DNA from: Flaccisagitta enflata
Lineage: Eukaryota > Chaetognatha > Sagittoidea > Aphragmophora
DNA length: 64,000 bases
Assembly: GCA_965153355.1 (NCBI GenBank)
Contig: OZ231128.1
Coordinates: forward strand, 49,848,001 to 49,912,000
Direction of reading: 5' to 3'
Positions 49,115 through 64,000 of the stretch are shown piece by piece. The notes beneath the pieces were generated by a model. It did not search any database. It saw only the letters and a list, made by a program, of their open reading frames with translations, and had not been told where the DNA came from. The translations under genes were made by a program, and so were the position numbers. The first letter of the stretch is position 1; every line of letters begins with the position of its first letter.

Positions 49115-49630
49115 GTGTCGCTCTGAGGTTTGACATAAAGGGTGTGTTTTTATTGAAGACAACAATCAGGATCATTTCCATTAGTTGTCTTTACAGCGTG
49201 AACACAGTCTGAAGAAGGAGTGAGCGAAGTAAATTAACGAGCCCGTGATTGGGGCGAGTGAGCAAAGTGAGTGTTACAAGCGAATGAATGGAGAGACCGA
49301 GTGGCCCGTTGAAAACACTGTTACTCTGTGACACGTGGAACAAGCACGACTATTCAATTTCATGGAAAAGAATGCAAGAAAAGACAGTCGCGTCCTCCGT
49401 GTTACCAATTTCACTATTTACATTTTGCGAATATTACTAACATGATGACATGATTACATTATAACAAGATCACGTTATTACAATATTACAAAATGTTTTG
49501 ATTATATTTGCAAAAATTACCCTGTTAGAAAATTACAAAAACTGATAATTCAATAATTGCACAATGACATTTTTTCAAAGCTGATGATTATTTAGGATTA
49601 CGTGATAACATTTCAACATGAATAATGGCT

Positions 49631-49968
49631 AACAAGGCCAGGTACTGAGGCACATGACAAACAAGAAGTCGCTTGGGACTGGGCTGGGTCAGTAATACTC
49701 AGAGCTGCTAATCCAGCCTATTTTTTCTTTATCTGATAGAATGTACCTGCAGATGGTCCAACCAACCCAAATGCGGACCATCTTACAGACCTATGGAAGT
49801 ACCTTCTCAAAGAACCAAACAGCAACCGACTTTTAATGTTTAATCATAAAAAAAGGTGTCAACAACGGACCGACGGACCAACCACGGGAGACATATAGAT
49901 CTTACAGACCGTAAAAATCCTATTGAACCACCAACCGTGAATACAGGTGCGCAGTGCACGCAACTAAA
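49631..49968 (-). mobile_element. Family E-like element
   Basis: The left end AACAAGGCCAGGTACTGAGG with AAGTCGCTTGGGACTGGGC, a short GGACCGACGGACC core, and the right end GGTGCGCAGTGCACGCAACT, AAAG. A CAGATGGTCCAACCAACCC segment lies in the middle. Confidence 0.6.
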
Positions 49969-50192
49969 GACAGATTCTCTATCGACTTCTCGTTCAATTA
50001 AGAATATTTGAAAAAGTATTGAACAAGCTCGGCCGGGCAACGATGCGTCTGGGCTGTGTCTCAGCGTGTATTGATCATGTGACATATGTATGGAGTGACA
50101 AATCGACAAACAGACGGATGAAAACACTCTCAAAACATGGTTGATCATTTGTTTCAGTGTGGGATCTCACCATGGCCAAAAACAGCCAAGAG

Positions 50193-50316
50193 ACGCGGTT
50201 TTTGCACAGGCGTAATAGACCGACCAACTGACCGACCGACCGACCGACGGGCGGACGGACCGACGGACGGACAGACCCTCTTATAGAGATGCGTTTCTGA
50301 CGGACGCATCTAAAAA
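50193..50316 (-). mobile_element. Family E fragment with ATGCG-type hairpin
   Basis: An (ACCG/GGAC)n core, CAGACCCTCTTATAGAGATG and the hairpin AGATGCGT/ACGCATCT, ending TAAAAAG. The inverted copy is at about 56962-57080. Confidence 0.7.
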
Positions 50317-50351
50317 GATTAAGTTTCAGTGTGACCCCAGAAAAGAGTGGA

Positions 50352-50353
<2 letters not shown>

Positions 50354-50418
<65 letters not shown>

Positions 50419-50486
50419 GGTGTGTTTGTTTGTGTGTGTGTGAAAACCAATGATATAATAGCTAATGTGTGTGTGTGTCTGTGTGG

Positions 50487-50543
<57 letters not shown>

Positions 50544-50566
50544 CGTGTGTATGTGTGTGTGTAGAG
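50354..50566. repeat. (GT)n microsatellite, interrupted
   Basis: Two GT tracts around GAAAACCAATGATATAATAG. The matching place in the right arm has pure (CT)n-(CA)n without this interruption. Confidence 0.95.
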
Positions 50567-50659
50567 TGAGAGAGAGATTGAGAGTGAGATGGATATTATA
50601 CTTCCGTCGAGACTCTAGGACAAGTCTATAGGAGTGAATTTTTCATTTCATATCAATAA

Positions 50660-53700
<3,041 letters not shown>

Positions 53701-53730
53701 TTAAATTTTTTTTGCTAATCGGGAAAAAAG

Positions 53731-53879
53731 TCGAAGTCAGTCTTCAAATTTTTGACATATTCGAGAGAAACAGGGTTTTCATTTTCTTATGAGAAAGTTG
53801 AGATCTTCACCGAGCGATTGAGGCCTCCGATGATATAGATAGGGTATGTGGATTCAATGAGGAATGACTGACTTTCCCA
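53731..53879. other. Palindrome spacer
   Basis: About 150 bp between the two arms. The only remaining inverted similarity is weak (GGGAAAAAAGTCGAAGTCAG against CTGACTTTCCC). Nothing else is recognised. Confidence 0.7.
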
Positions 53880-54239
53880 GTGCTAAAAAAATTAAAAATC
53901 GAACAACCTTACAAAATAATTGGGCATGTGGCATCAATCAAAATAAGAAATGATAACGGCGTCATATTTTCTGAATTGATGGTGAGTAAATTAACGTCGT
54001 TCATTAAATGTTTAAAGTCGCGTGCGGTTTACATTAACTATCATTAATCAACCCGATTTCAATTCACAAAATCGCGTCGTCTGATAAGTTCTTTGGACTA
54101 TATAATTCATTAAATCAGATAATCAAAACCATATCATGATGATAGATAACTGAGTCAAGAGAAATAATTTATTCTTACCCTTAGCCTTACCCTTATCGAC
54201 CATTGCGTGCGCGATAAAATGTTCACCTGGGTAGGACAT

Positions 54240-54795
54240 ATTTGCTAAAGCTATTTGCTTATCAACCACAGTCACAACAGTACCAACAACAGCAACAACA
54301 ACAGCTGTAACAACAACAGCTGTAACAACAACAACAACAACAACGGCTAACTTCTTTGTGTTTACTTCTAATAACAGCCAGCTAACAACAACAACAACAA
54401 TAACAACAACAATAATATTTGTAACAACACAACAACAGCAACAACAACAACAACAGCTGGCAGCTGTAACATCAACAGCAGCAACAGTGAGCAGCAGCGC
54501 AACAGCAGCAGTGACAACAACAGTAACAATAACAACAACAGTAACAACAGCTGTGCTGTCTTCTTTAATGTGAAACAAAAAAAACAGCAACTGCCACAAC
54601 AACCACAACAAAAACAGCAACAACAACAACAACAACAACAACAGCAAAAACAACAGCAACAGCAACAGCAACAACAGCAACAACAACAGCAAGCAGCAGC
54701 AACAACAGCAACAACAGCAACAGCAGCTGACCTAGCCACAGCAACAGCAACATATGTCAACAACAACCACAACAACAACAACAACAATGCAGACA
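54240..54795. repeat. Degenerate (CAA)n in the noisy inner right arm
   Basis: CAA/CAG triplets frequently broken by CTG, GTA and TAA. It corresponds to the clean (GTT)n of unit 2 in the left arm. Confidence 0.85.
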
Positions 54796-54984
54796 AGTTC
54801 CAGTGGCGGAAGTCCAATGCCGGAGGTTGCTTGGCGTTGGCGGACTTTCGTGGCTGACAACGATGGAGGTTCGAAGCAGGAACTGATGAAAACCCAACGT
54901 CCGACATCGCGGAAGAACGAGAGGCAGGAAAACAGAACAAAGAGGGCGTTGGATAAAAAGCATGCATGTCTCTGTCTATTTCTT

Positions 54985-55075
<91 letters not shown>

Positions 55076-55240
55076 GTGGTCAGTGTCTGAATGACTGCTT
55101 GAATGTTGCCCCAACTGTGTCGTGGAAGTTGACAAACCCTCAAGAGATGAAACAAGACATTTGTCTATTTGTCTGTTTGTCTGTTTGTCTGTTTTATATA
55201 CTAGTGTATAATAAGATAACTATCAAAAGTGCTACAAATA
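54796..55240 (-). repeat. Inverted, eroded copy of unit 2 (non-microsatellite part)
   Basis: Contains GAGGTTCGAAGCAGGAACTG, the inverted match to the left-arm block, then (CT)n tracts (54985-55070). The segment with the unit's start is shortened (AACTGTGTCGTGGAAGTTGA). Confidence 0.8.
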
Positions 55241-55701
55241 AATAGGCATATTATCATAAAAAATGTCTAAAATTCATATTTCCTGGCTGAACCAGTGGTG
55301 GTAAGTGACTGTTGTTCATCGTAATAAATGCTTTAAGTCGCGTATGAACGCATTAAGCCTATCATCGAAAATCACCGCATTTCCATTCAGTGCAAAAACC
55401 AAATAGTCAGCGATAGTTCTTTGGATTTCTCTTTCATTCGGTCATTTAAATCAATTCAGTGAATGAAATCATGCCATATCATGTCGATAAGACTTAACAA
55501 GTTAAAGTGATGGACGATGTACTATAGGCTGTGTGTATACTATATATATATGTATATATATATATATATATATCTCAACACAACAACAACAACAAACAGT
55601 ATGTGGCTGTAGCTAACAACAACAACATTAACAGTATGTAACAACAGCTGTGTTTAACAATAATGGCAATAACAACTCTTTAACAACAACATGTGTACAG
55701 C

Positions 55702-55733
<32 letters not shown>

Positions 55734-56316
55734 CTGTAATAACTAACAACAATAACAACAGCAGTGTGCAGTAGTGCATCATCATGTGTGAACAGCATCA
55801 GCAGCTACTAACAACAACAACCCAGATGACAACAACATTAACAACAGCAGCAACAACAGCAACAACAGCAATAACAACAACAGCATCAACAACAACAACA
55901 ACACAACAACAACAACATAATATGTGAAACAAAAAAAACAACAATACAACCACAACCACAATCACAACAAAACAACAGCAACAATTCTTTCTTTACTTTA
56001 ACAACAAAACAACAACAACAACAACAACAGCAACAACAACAACGTAACCAGTAACAACATTTAACAACAACAATACAACCACAATACATTACAACCACAA
56101 CAACAACATCAACAACAATAACAGCAACAACAACCACAACAACAGCAACAACCAATACAGACAAGTTTGTGGCAAGTATGTCGGAAGTTGCTGGCGTGGC
56201 GAATCGTGGCTGACAAGTGGAGGTTCAACGAAACTGATGAAAACAACGTCCCGGCATCATGAGGCGAAAAGAAGGCGTTGATATCTGGTACAACGATTTT
56301 GTATATATATATATAT

Positions 56317-56381
<65 letters not shown>

Positions 56382-56600
56382 GTGTCAGAGTGTCTGAATG
56401 ACTGCTTGAATGATTGTTTGCCCCCCCCCCCCTCGCACAACCACAACCACAAGCTGCAACAAGATCGTGGAAGTTACGACAACGACTCCCTCAAAGATCA
56501 AAGAGATGAAACGAAACGACTGTCTGTTTGTCTGTTTGTCTGTTTGTCTGTTTGTCTGTCCCTCTTCTTTGAACAACGCAAAACTCAAGACAACCGATTC
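55241..56600 (-). repeat. Inverted, eroded copy of unit 1
   Basis: Low-fidelity match at 55260-55540. Then (TA)n (55543-55572), degenerate CAA/CAG (55575-56150), a truncated block around 56160-56290, (TA)n-(CT)n (56300-56373), and a good match from 56400 to 56600. Confidence 0.78.
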
Positions 56601-56666
56601 TTATTGATATGAAATGAAAAATTCACTCCTATAGACTTGTCCTAGAGTTTCGACGGAAGTATAGTA

Positions 56667-56924
<258 letters not shown>

Positions 56925-56961
56925 TCCACTCTTTTCTGGGGTCACACTGAAACTTAATCTT

Positions 56962-57080
56962 TTTAGATGCGTCCGTCAGAAACGCATCTCTATAAGAGGG
57001 TCTGTCCGTCCGTCGGTCCGTCCGCCCGTCGGTCGGTCGGTCGGTCAGTTGGTCGGTCTATTACGCCTGTGCAAAAACCG
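56962..57080 (+). mobile_element. Family E fragment (inverted copy of 50193-50316)
   Basis: The hairpin AGATGCG (56965-56971) pairs with CGCATCT (56983-56989). CTATAAGAGGGTCTGTCC and a (GTCC/GTCG)n core follow. Confidence 0.72.
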
Positions 57081-57304
57081 CGTCTCTTGGCTGTTTTTGG
57101 CCACGGTGAGATCCCACACTGAAACAAATGATCAACCAACATGTTTTGAGAGTGTTTTCATCCGTCTGTTTGTCCATTTGTCACTCCATACATATGTCAC
57201 ATGATCAATACACGCTGAGAAACAGCCCGGAAGCATCGTTGCCCGGTCGGGCTTGTTCAATACTTTTTCAAAAATATTCTTAATTGAACGAGAAGTCGAT
57301 AGAG

Positions 57305-57650
57305 AATCTGTCTTTAGTTGCGTGCACTGAGCACCTGTATTTACGGTCGGTGGATCAATAGGATTTCTACAGTCTGTAAGATCTATATGTCTCCCGTGGT
57401 TGGTCCGTCGGTCCGTTGTTGACACCTTTTTTTATGATTAAACATTAAAAGTCGGTTGCTGTTTGGTTCTTTGAGAAGGTACTTCCATAGGTCTGTAAGA
57501 TGGTCCGCATTTGGGTTGGTTGGACCATCTGCAGGTACATTCTATCAGATAAAGAAAAAATAGGCTGGATTAGCAGCTCTGAGTATTACTGACCCAGCCC
57601 AGTCCCAAGCGACTTCTTGTTTGTCATGTGCCTCAGTACCTGGCCTTGTT
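57305..57650 (+). mobile_element. Family E-like element (inverted copy of 49631-49968)
   Basis: TTTAGTTGCGTGCACTGAGC, a GGTCCGTCGGTCC core and the end ACCTGGCCTTGTT. Several substitutions distinguish it from the left copy, for example at the hairpin. Confidence 0.6.
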
Positions 57651-58164
57651 AGCCATTATTCATGTTGAAATGTTATCACGTAATCCTAAATAATCATCAG
57701 CTTTGAAAAAATGTCATTGTGCAATTATTGAATTATCAGTTTTTGTAATTTTCTAACAGGGTAATTTTTGCAAATATAATCAAAACATTTTGTAATATTG
57801 TAATAACGTGATCTTGTTATAATGTAATCATGTCATCATGTTAGTAATATTCGCAAAATGTAAATAGTGAAATTGGTAACACGGAGGACGCGACTGTCTT
57901 TTCTTGCATTCTTTTCCATGAAATTGAATAGTCGTGCTTGTTCCACGTGTCACAGAGTAACAGTGTTTTCAACGGGCCACTCGGTCTCTCCATTCATTCG
58001 CTTGTAACACTCACTTTGCTCACTCGCCCCAATCACGGGCTCGTTAATTTACTTCGCTCACTCCTTCTTCAGACTGTGTTCACGCTGTAAAGACAACTAA
58101 TGGAAATGATCCTGATTGTTGTCTTCAATAAAAACACACCCTTTATGTCAAACCTCAGAGCGAC

Positions 58165-58882
58165 ACTTTTTTAAGTGGCTGCCTAAGCGACTCTACAAGA
58201 GGGTGTGTCCCTTGGTCTGTCTGTCTGGATGTCTGGATGTCCGTCACGCGAAAATTTTGATCACGCAAAATTGACTGAAAAACGGATTTTTGACCATCAC
58301 AGCTCCTGCCCAGGGCCGGCAGGGTACCTAACATGCCGTAAGAATTAATTTTTTTCTTGTTTCACACAAATTCATGTCCAACTAAGAAGAATCTGCTGTC
58401 AAATTAATTCTTACGGCCTAGGAAGATAGCTAAAATTAATTTTAGTAATATCGAAAAGTAAGAAAACCAGATTGCAATGGCAATTGTCACAGAAGAGGTT
58501 GAGGAAACATTTTATTGTTCTTAACAAAATGTAGCAAAGGATAACTCATCTACGTTTCACTTCATCCTCAACTGCACTATGACACACAAAAATCGGGTTT
58601 CGTTAGTAATCAAAGATTACAAATTGATCGAAGAATTTCTTGATAGTGACTTTTTCTGACCATAAAAAGATCAAAAATCAAAACTAAGTGGTAGAATTTG
58701 TTCCAAAGAAAAATGTCATACCCAAAAAGAGCTCTTTACACATTATCAGCCGCCGTCCTCCTCTGGCTCCTGCCTGGCGTCAATACAGCCCTCGCCCACT
58801 CATATATTGCCCCTGCCCACTCGCATTACTGCCCCTGCCCACCAGCAGCGACTACGGATTGGCCGTATATCCGGCCTTGTTT
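58165..58882 (+). mobile_element. Family E element with insert (inverted copy of 48400-49114)
   Basis: CCTAAGCGACTCTACAAGAG, GGTCTGTCTGTCTGG and CAGCTCCTGCCCAGGGCC, then the insert, then GGCCGTATATCCGGCCTTGT. An 88-bp part of the insert (about 58440-58580) carries more differences than its surroundings. Confidence 0.6.
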
Positions 58883-59145
58883 TCTCCATTTCCGTTTGAC
58901 GTAGAGTTCGAAATCCCCATGACAGAAACTTGAGTCGCTCTTTTTTGTGCAGCTAACTAAACGGCTTTTTAGGTGCGCAAAACTTTTATAAACTTTGCAT
59001 GTTGGTCGGTCGGTCTGGCACGCTTGAGCTGTAATCACCTTGCGGACTAGGTAGATTTTTGTTGATTTTTAAGGATATTTGTGAAGGATGTGAATTGCAC
59101 ACCATAAAAAGTGACAGCTACAAATAAAGTTCAATTAACCTTATC

Positions 59146-59151
59146 TTTATT
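59146..59151 (-). terminator. Polyadenylation signal, inverted copy
   Basis: TTTATT on the + strand, i.e. AATAAA on the - strand, at the position matching 48130-48135. Confidence 0.6.
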
Positions 59152-59291
59152 GACTATTTGTGAAACGATGAAGTTACAATCAGGGCATTTTCATGATTAG
59201 GTTAGAAAAAAAAAGAGACAAGTCATCTGACTGCGCCTTTCGAAAACGGGAAGGTAGGTGCGTGATGTGATTTAAACCAGTTTGACATGAT

Positions 59292-59608
59292 TTAAAGCAA
59301 GTCGCAGCAATAAAGAATCATGGAATTGAGTGCAACATCATCATAACCACGGGTTACAGGTTCGAGGGAACGAGTTTGGGTACCGTTTCGGATACCAGAA
59401 ATACGGGCATGAGTGCGAGTGTTGGTTTTATTTACGCGGAGGGTTCCAAGATCATCTATTTGCGTTTGGATCCCACAAACTGCTTGATTGTCTCCACATT
59501 TTCTCTCTGCATCCCATGTACCCCATTCGGTTATTATTCCCACGGACCAAGGATACAATACGCTACCATCGGAGCATCCAAACAGAACGTTAGTTACTGC
59601 AACGTCAT
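59292..59608 (-). CDS. VMO-I terminal exon, inverted second copy
   Basis: On the - strand this reads exactly the same peptide as 47673-47989 from DDVAVTN to YCCDLL and stop, with the same acceptor (TTTAACTACAG) and polyadenylation signal. The partner exon matching 42114-42401 would lie beyond the window end (about 64.84 kb) if the arm continues, but homology already fades near 63.96 kb. In this window the copy is therefore a lone 3' exon. It is either a partial gene duplicate or an assembly artefact. Confidence 0.8.
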
Positions 59609-60340
59609 CTGTAGTTAAAAATGATGGAAAATCTGATAAACTAAGGCAACCCTATTAGTATTAGTCGCGGACGGTTGGGAGGTGGCGAAATACAGCAATA
59701 GTTCATAGAATGGGCTCAATTTTGGCATTCGAATGAAACATTATTTCCAAGCACTTTTCATGTTCCAATTGCATAATCAGATCCCAATTAATTTGGAAAA
59801 TCGATTTGGACTCGATCTAGGCATTCCGTACTCAATGCTGTAGTTATACAGATTATATTGCTGTAATCTTGAGAGAAATTTCTTCCTAAGTTATTCTATA
59901 CAACTAAAGCATTGATTACGGAATGCGTTGATCAAGTCAAAATAGATTTTCAAATGAGATAGGGCTCTAATTATGCAAATGGAACATGAAAAGTACTGGG
60001 AAAAAATGTTTCATTGTTATGCCCAAGTTGAACCCAATTTTACAGTTAACTCCGACCAACCGCTTGTAGAGTCAGAAACAACGTCTTTACATGGAGATAA
60101 GTCATCCATGGATCGTATTTGGTCAGCGGCACCCATTGCCCTACTCAATTGGTGACCTAAGGTAGTAGGGGGAGTGCAGGGAAGCCGATATCCTGGAGAA
60201 AACAGGGGTGTGTACCAAATCAGGCCCCAGGTTGAGAAACACCTTTGTAAAAAGTCTGGGGACGGAGTTAAGTTGATGACACAAAAGATGCCTGAATAGA
60301 CCTCAAAATGACCAATTTTTGCCAACAACCCACGTTTTTG

Positions 60341-60547
60341 AAAACAAGGCCGGATACACGGCTGCCGAAGTCGCGTGTGGGTGGGCAGGGGCCATATTTG
60401 CGGTCACTAGATCATTTAGGCAGGAGCAGTGAGGTCAAAGAAATAAAATCATAGAAAGATGTAAAATGGGTACCGACCGACTAGCCAAGCAACCAATGGT
60501 CGGACGGACAAAGCGGTTTGTAGAGTTGCGTGCACGCGACTAAAAAC
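60341..60547 (-). mobile_element. Family E element (inverted copy of 46702-46907)
   Basis: Both ends are present (AACAAGGCCGGATACACGGC and GAGTTGCGTGCACGCGACTA). It is virtually identical to the left copy. Confidence 0.78.
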
Positions 60548-60774
60548 TGCAAATTAGATCAAAAAAGGGCGACAAAACATTATATGTGGACTCATTTGAT
60601 ACAAAGAACAAGTAGGTAGGTAGTGATGTGGGTGGGGGAGCCACATGGGGGTTCTCCACATGTCCTGATGGATGTGATCATAGGTAATGACAGTAATTCA
60701 AAATATCAATTCTTTTTGGTCAACTAGACAATTTTAGCAAAAAAAAAGAAAAAAGCAAATTGGAATTTCGGTTG

Positions 60775-61020
60775 AACAAGGCCAGGTTCATGGGTACCCC
60801 AGTCGCGTGCGGGTGTGCAAGGGCTGTATCTGAGGTCACTAGATCATTTGGGTAGGAGCAGTTAGGCCAGAATGCGCAAAAACCTAAAAAAATTAAAGTG
60901 TGACGGACGGACGGACGGACAGACGAATGGACGGACAGACGAACAGACAGACGGACGGAAGGACAGATGGACGGACAGACAGACGGATGGTCGGACGGAC
61001 TGACAGAAATAGCGCATCAA
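60775..61020 (-). mobile_element. Family E element (inverted copy of 46229-46473)
   Basis: AACAAGGCCAGGTTCATGGG, CAGTCGCGTGCGGGTGTGC and a long (GGAC)n core, matching the left copy base for base by eye. Confidence 0.75.
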
Positions 61021-61849
61021 TGATCAGTACATTGAAAATCGCTTTTTCAGGAGTTTGATCAATCCCACTTGGTCAAAATATAGATAAACACGACGAGACA
61101 CATGTGGGAAAGCACTCGAAAACTTTTAAGAAGTCTATGAATTTGGTCCTGTTTTATTCGGGAAGGGCACTAAAGTGATATCTCGAAGTACAGTGAAAGT
61201 GATATTTTAGTCGGGTGAACACCAATGCCTTGCGGGACCCCATGGGCAGGGTCGGCCGGTCCCTCGACACGGCAGGGTCGGCTGGTCCCTCGGCACGGCA
61301 GGGCCGGATACCGGAAGTCGGGGCTCGGTACGGGCAGGGGCGGTACTGGGGCTCGCCGACTCGGTATAGGGTCTCGGTACTGGGTAATGATACAAAAAAT
61401 CTAGGTAACAAGAACATACTTCACCTTCTTTTTGAAATACTGTTGAAAATCATTAACAATGAAAAAAAAAGAGAAAAAATAAACATACATTTTGAAATAG
61501 AAAAAAACAAGGCCAACACCTATAAGTCGCGTGCGAGACAAAAAACTGAATTGACCTGACTCCTTATTGTATCTTTTTAATCAACATGACTGAACAGGGA
61601 GAAATATAAGAAATGAATAAAATGATTTAGTTGACTAGATTGACTTGAATGAATTGATGAATAAATCAGCCTAATGAGGTATTGGAGGCCGTGGAAACCC
61701 ACCCAGTTACAAACCGGGACCACTGGAAAAAGTGGTGACTTTTGTAATTGAGTCAAATCAATCAACTCTATCAATCCAATCAATGAAAAATGACTAAACC
61801 AGAGTTAAACCAGACTTTTGACCGCGAATATGTAACAGGAACTAACAGC

Positions 61850-61995
61850 AGACTTAAACAACAGACTTAGCCAACTGAGCTTAAACCAGCAGACTTAAAC
61901 CAGCAGACTTCAACAAGCAGACTTAAACCAGCAGACTTAAACCAGCAGACTTAAACCAGCAGACTTAAACCAGCAGACTTAAACCAGCAGACTTA
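61850..61995. repeat. 14-bp tandem repeat, inverted copy
   Basis: AAACCAGCAGACTT units, but fewer than at 45248-45440 and with a different degenerate end (GACCGCGAATATGTAACAGG). Confidence 0.88.
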
Positions 61996-63550
61996 GCCTT
62001 AGAAATCAAACCTAAAATCCATGAGATTATAAAACTAGAGCTCAAGATCTCACTAGTGGTGCAATCCGCATGTTTCTATCACTTTTTGTTCAGATTTGAG
62101 AGCATTTCAAAGATGAAAGGGTTTGAAGGGAAAATGGCAGCTTCAATTTAAGTGGCAATTATGACATTTTTCACAAATTTCAATATTTCGCGGCTTTGGA
62201 TGAACCAATCTGCATAAAATTGGTGATCAAATTGAAGAAATTTTCTTGTTCTAGCTGATGGTAAAAAGAATTTTTGATCGATGTCCCCCAAAAATTTAGA
62301 GACAGTGAAGCAGGTGCAAAAAAATCGATTTTTTCGCAAATTGGTCAATTTTGGAGGAAAAATTAGGCCACTTCCAATTTATAAATAGACTTAAAATCCA
62401 TGAGCAAAATAAGGTACTGCTCAGGAGCTAACCAGTGGTGCAATCGGCGTGTCAATATGTTTTTGCATTTAGATTTTATAGAACTTCAAAGATTAAAATA
62501 CCCAAAAATTGTTATTTTGATATACCATCTTGCTCACAAATATTGTCTCACCTTTATGCCTATTTTGTGACCAAACAATTGTAAAAAACACATTGAAATC
62601 AGTGACCATTAAAAAGAGCAAGAACAAATCTTCAAAATGCCACCAAGCAGAGTTCAGTAGCTCGATTCGTTTTGATTTTAGAGCTAAAAGAGTAAAAACA
62701 TTCATGTCCGTAAAGAGCAGAAATATGCTAAAAATAAGGAGAAGAATATTGACCTGTTCATTTTTACTTTTTATAGTCTTATCATTGTAAAATCATATGA
62801 AAATTGGTGACCATTGGAAAGAGTTTTGAAAGATCTGTCAAATGCCGCCAAGCAGATTTTTCTGGTACAAACTATTTGAATTTTATTTAAAAATGAATAT
62901 ACATGCGTCAGAAAGTGATGAAAAAAAAACTGCTGGAAAGTTTGAAGAACCGGTTCTACAAAATTGTATATGAGTCCTTCATCTATATCTTCCCAGATGA
63001 ATACAAAGGTTATATAATACTATAGTAGCTTATACTAAATATTTGTGCAGAAACATATAACTTTTTATGAGAAATAACAACAATAAACGATAATCTTGTT
63101 TTACTGAGACGATATTTTTGAGCAAGATGGTACCCTTAGTCTTTTTATAAACAGGAAGTGGCCTAATTTTTCATCCAAAATTGACCAATTTGCAAACAAA
63201 TCAACTTTTTTGCACCTGCTTCTACAGTCTTTGAAAAATTTGGGGGGGAATATTGATCAAAAATTTTTTTACCATCTGCTAGAACAGGAAAAACTCTTCA
63301 ATTTGATCACCAATTTTATGCAGATTGGTCCATCCGAAGCCGAGAAATATTGAAATTTGTGGAAAATGTCAAAATTGTCACTGAAATTGAAGCCGCAATT
63401 TTCCCGTCAAACCCTTTCATCTTTGAAATGCTCTCAAATCTAAACAAAAAATGATAGAAACATGCGGATTGCACCACTAGTGAGATCTTGAGCTTTTGTT
63501 TTATAATCTCTTGGATTTTAGGTTTGATTTCTAAGGCTAATTGGCCCAAT
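61990..63550. mobile_element. Foldback element, inverted copy of 43694-45250
   Basis: The same nested inverted structure, with CCTTAGAAATCAAACCTAAA at 61999 and its complement near 63535. Point differences from the left copy are scattered, for example GTCCCCCAAAAATTTAGAG against the longer left-arm version. Confidence 0.82.
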
Positions 63551-64000
63551 TTGGCGGCCAAAATGACCTAAATTTGACATTTTTACCCCAACCACCATCA
63601 AGTTATGATCAAAATATCAAATCTGGCACCTATAAATCACGGAGAAAAGTCATATAGCAAGTATTTTTCAACAGTATAGACATAGTCTGTTTAAAAAAGC
63701 TGTAGGCTGGGGTGTTCAATTGATTTGATGCAAAAACCGTTGGCCCTAATGAGATATTTCAGAGCCAAATTTCAACTTTTTTTAGGTTACAGGTTGAAAA
63801 AAGGCCTAAAATTGGCAATTTTCGCGATTTTTGGTTTTGCGGTCTTCACTAAATCGTTATTTGACGCCCAAAAAAGGCTCTCAGGGTCACCAAATTTTTT
63901 GGGGGCATCACCAAGAGTTCCCTAAAGGAATTTCAACCCATGGTTCATAGGTGCCTACCATATTTTGGCAACGTCTCAGGCTCAAAGACAATTTTAGGGG

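Noticed and set aside
58698-58904. A 68-residue peptide with a signal-peptide-like stretch (ALYTLSAAVLLWLLPGVNTA)
   Set aside because: It lies across family E end sequence and has its mirror at 48377-48583. No conserved domain, and more likely repeat-derived.

Overview
The window is animal nuclear DNA. It is dominated by simple sequence repeats and short mobile elements, and almost gene-free. Evidence for an animal: spliced exons with GT/AG boundaries and AATAAA signals, an EGF-like exon joined in phase to vitelline-membrane-outer-layer-I (VMO-I) exons, two CR1/L2-like LINE fragments, a Penelope-like retroelement with an N-terminal GIY-YIG nuclease, and many TIR or hairpin-ended non-autonomous elements. 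The species cannot be fixed from sequence alone. An aquatic invertebrate is my best guess (inference only).

Layout. 1-14 kb: long (GA)n, (CA)n and (GTT)n tracts, two TA-flanked MITEs, a 5'-truncated LINE RT, and the first copies of two recurrent element families. Family E has a hairpin end, a (GTCY)n core and an 'AACAAGGCC' end. Family M has 'GGGCAGCGGCCC' arms around an array of short tandem repeats that differs from copy to copy. 14.6-17.4 kb: a GIY-YIG/RT Penelope-like ORF that starts abruptly inside a (GA)n(GACA)n tract. 18-33 kb: more E and M elements, two weak candidate terminal exons and very long SSRs. 33.8-35.0 kb: an 81-bp minisatellite with many indels. 36-41 kb: M, E and hAT-like elements and a frameshifted LINE C-terminus. 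41.3-48.1 kb: the one convincing host gene, three exons of an EGF plus VMO-I protein on the + strand, with large element-filled introns.

From about 43.27 kb to the window end the sequence is one huge imperfect palindrome. The left arm (about 43.27-53.73 kb) is repeated in reverse (about 53.88-63.96 kb) around a spacer of roughly 150 bp. The outer 7 kb of the arms is nearly identical, including a second inverted copy of the last VMO-I exon. The inner 2-3 kb of the right arm is a much noisier copy. This fits either a recent fold-back duplication or, at least as likely, a long-read fold-back or mis-assembly artefact.

There is no operon-like organisation. Most long open frames in the window are translations of simple repeats. 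I saw no rRNA, tRNA or CRISPR array.
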